From Bryobacterales bacterium (GTDB lineage Bacteria; Acidobacteriota; Terriglobia; Bryobacterales; Bryobacteraceae): DNA of 44,979 nucleotides. Numbering within the stretch: position 1 is the first letter of the stretch; each line of letters starts with the position of its first letter. Shown piece after piece: positions 44,831 through 44,979 of this stretch. The notes below the pieces were generated by a model that did no database searches, was not told where the DNA came from, and saw nothing but the letters and a program-made list of their open reading frames with translations. The translations under genes were made by a program, and so were the position numbers. Where the stretch lies: contig JANXXL010000114.1 of the NCBI GenBank assembly GCA_025350625.1, positions 1 to 44,979 of the forward strand, in the 5' to 3' direction.

Positions 44831-44979
44831 ACCGTGGTCGAATCCGTACGATTCCGCTGGCAGGACTGCTTGCGGTTGCGGTAGGCTCGTTCGCGTATTT
44901 CGGTTTGATTCGGCAACAGCACATGAGCAAGGCGGTCCTGGCTCAGAGCCCCATGACGCAAATGGCCAATACCAATTCG
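44827..44979 (+). CDS. RND periplasmic adaptor (CusB/CzcB-like), N-terminal part
   Basis: Only the first 51 residues are in the window. They comprise a signal/anchor segment (IPLAGLLAVAVGSFAYFGLI) and the start of an unstructured stretch with Met (HMSK, SPMTQMAN). The ATG overlaps the TolC-like stop and has GAGGAGGT upstream. The call rests on position after a CzcC/CusC-type gene and on the anchor; the Met residues would suit a Cu/Ag system. Confidence 0.65.
   Translation, partial: MNRGRIRTIPLAGLLAVAVGSFAYFGLIRQQHMSKAVLAQSPMTQMANTNS

Noticed and set aside
1..44979. tRNA, rRNA, insertion-sequence ends and CRISPR arrays
   Set aside because: Intergenic stretches were read on both strands and none showed a cloverleaf, conserved rRNA sequence, transposase motif or repeat-spacer pattern; a subtle element could still be missed by eye.

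Overview
The window looks like chromosomal DNA of an Acidobacteriota member, most like the Solibacter/Bryobacter group. The signs are a GC-rich sequence, many secreted proteins, a 1082-residue Oar-type TonB-dependent receptor with a carboxypeptidase-regulatory-like domain, a secreted He_PIG repeat protein, stand-alone GlcG/HbpS-type haem-binding proteins and large multihaem cytochromes. This is a judgement from gene content; no rRNA or tRNA gene was seen to confirm it.

Layout. Positions 1-8125 hold ordinary accessory genes: the end of a VOC protein, a secreted amidase, a gamma-glutamyltransferase, a VapBC toxin-antitoxin pair, an animal-type haem peroxidase, and a GlcG-like protein followed by a galactose-binding-like protein. 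Positions 8191-12934 (minus) hold a GH63 glucosidase translationally coupled to a glucose-6-phosphate dehydrogenase that carries an extra C-terminal cyclic-nucleotide-binding (CNB) domain. Positions 13004-20499 (minus) hold a six-gene secreted cassette: DUF4384 protein, caspase-fold/EF-hand/PEGA/TPR protein, FecR-like protein, Ig-like membrane-anchored protein, propeller-like protein and He_PIG repeat protein. An MBL-fold hydrolase is divergent at 20616.

The most striking region is 21483-38480, two divergent operons sharing a promoter region of about 0.2 kb. Leftward run a CHASE2 class III nucleotide cyclase, a pentahaem c554-like cytochrome, a double GlcG-domain protein, an outer-membrane beta-barrel and a decahaem/LVIVD-propeller cytochrome. 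Rightward run a NuoE-NuoF fusion, an iron-sulfur protein with two internal CNB domains, a membrane b-type cytochrome-like protein and a membrane-anchored decahaem cytochrome. Read together they suggest an NAD(P)H-to-periplasm/outer-membrane electron conduit whose cytoplasmic gate is controlled by a cyclic nucleotide made by the adjacent cyclase. The CNB domain on G6PDH suggests the same signal may also tune NADPH supply. The gene contents are read directly; the pathway is inference.

Downstream are an Oar-like TonB receptor with a promoter and terminator, a secreted cupin protein, a decayed hemerythrin-domain gene, and the start of a heavy-metal RND efflux operon (Cys-rich secreted protein, TolC-like channel, start of the periplasmic adaptor) that runs off the right edge.
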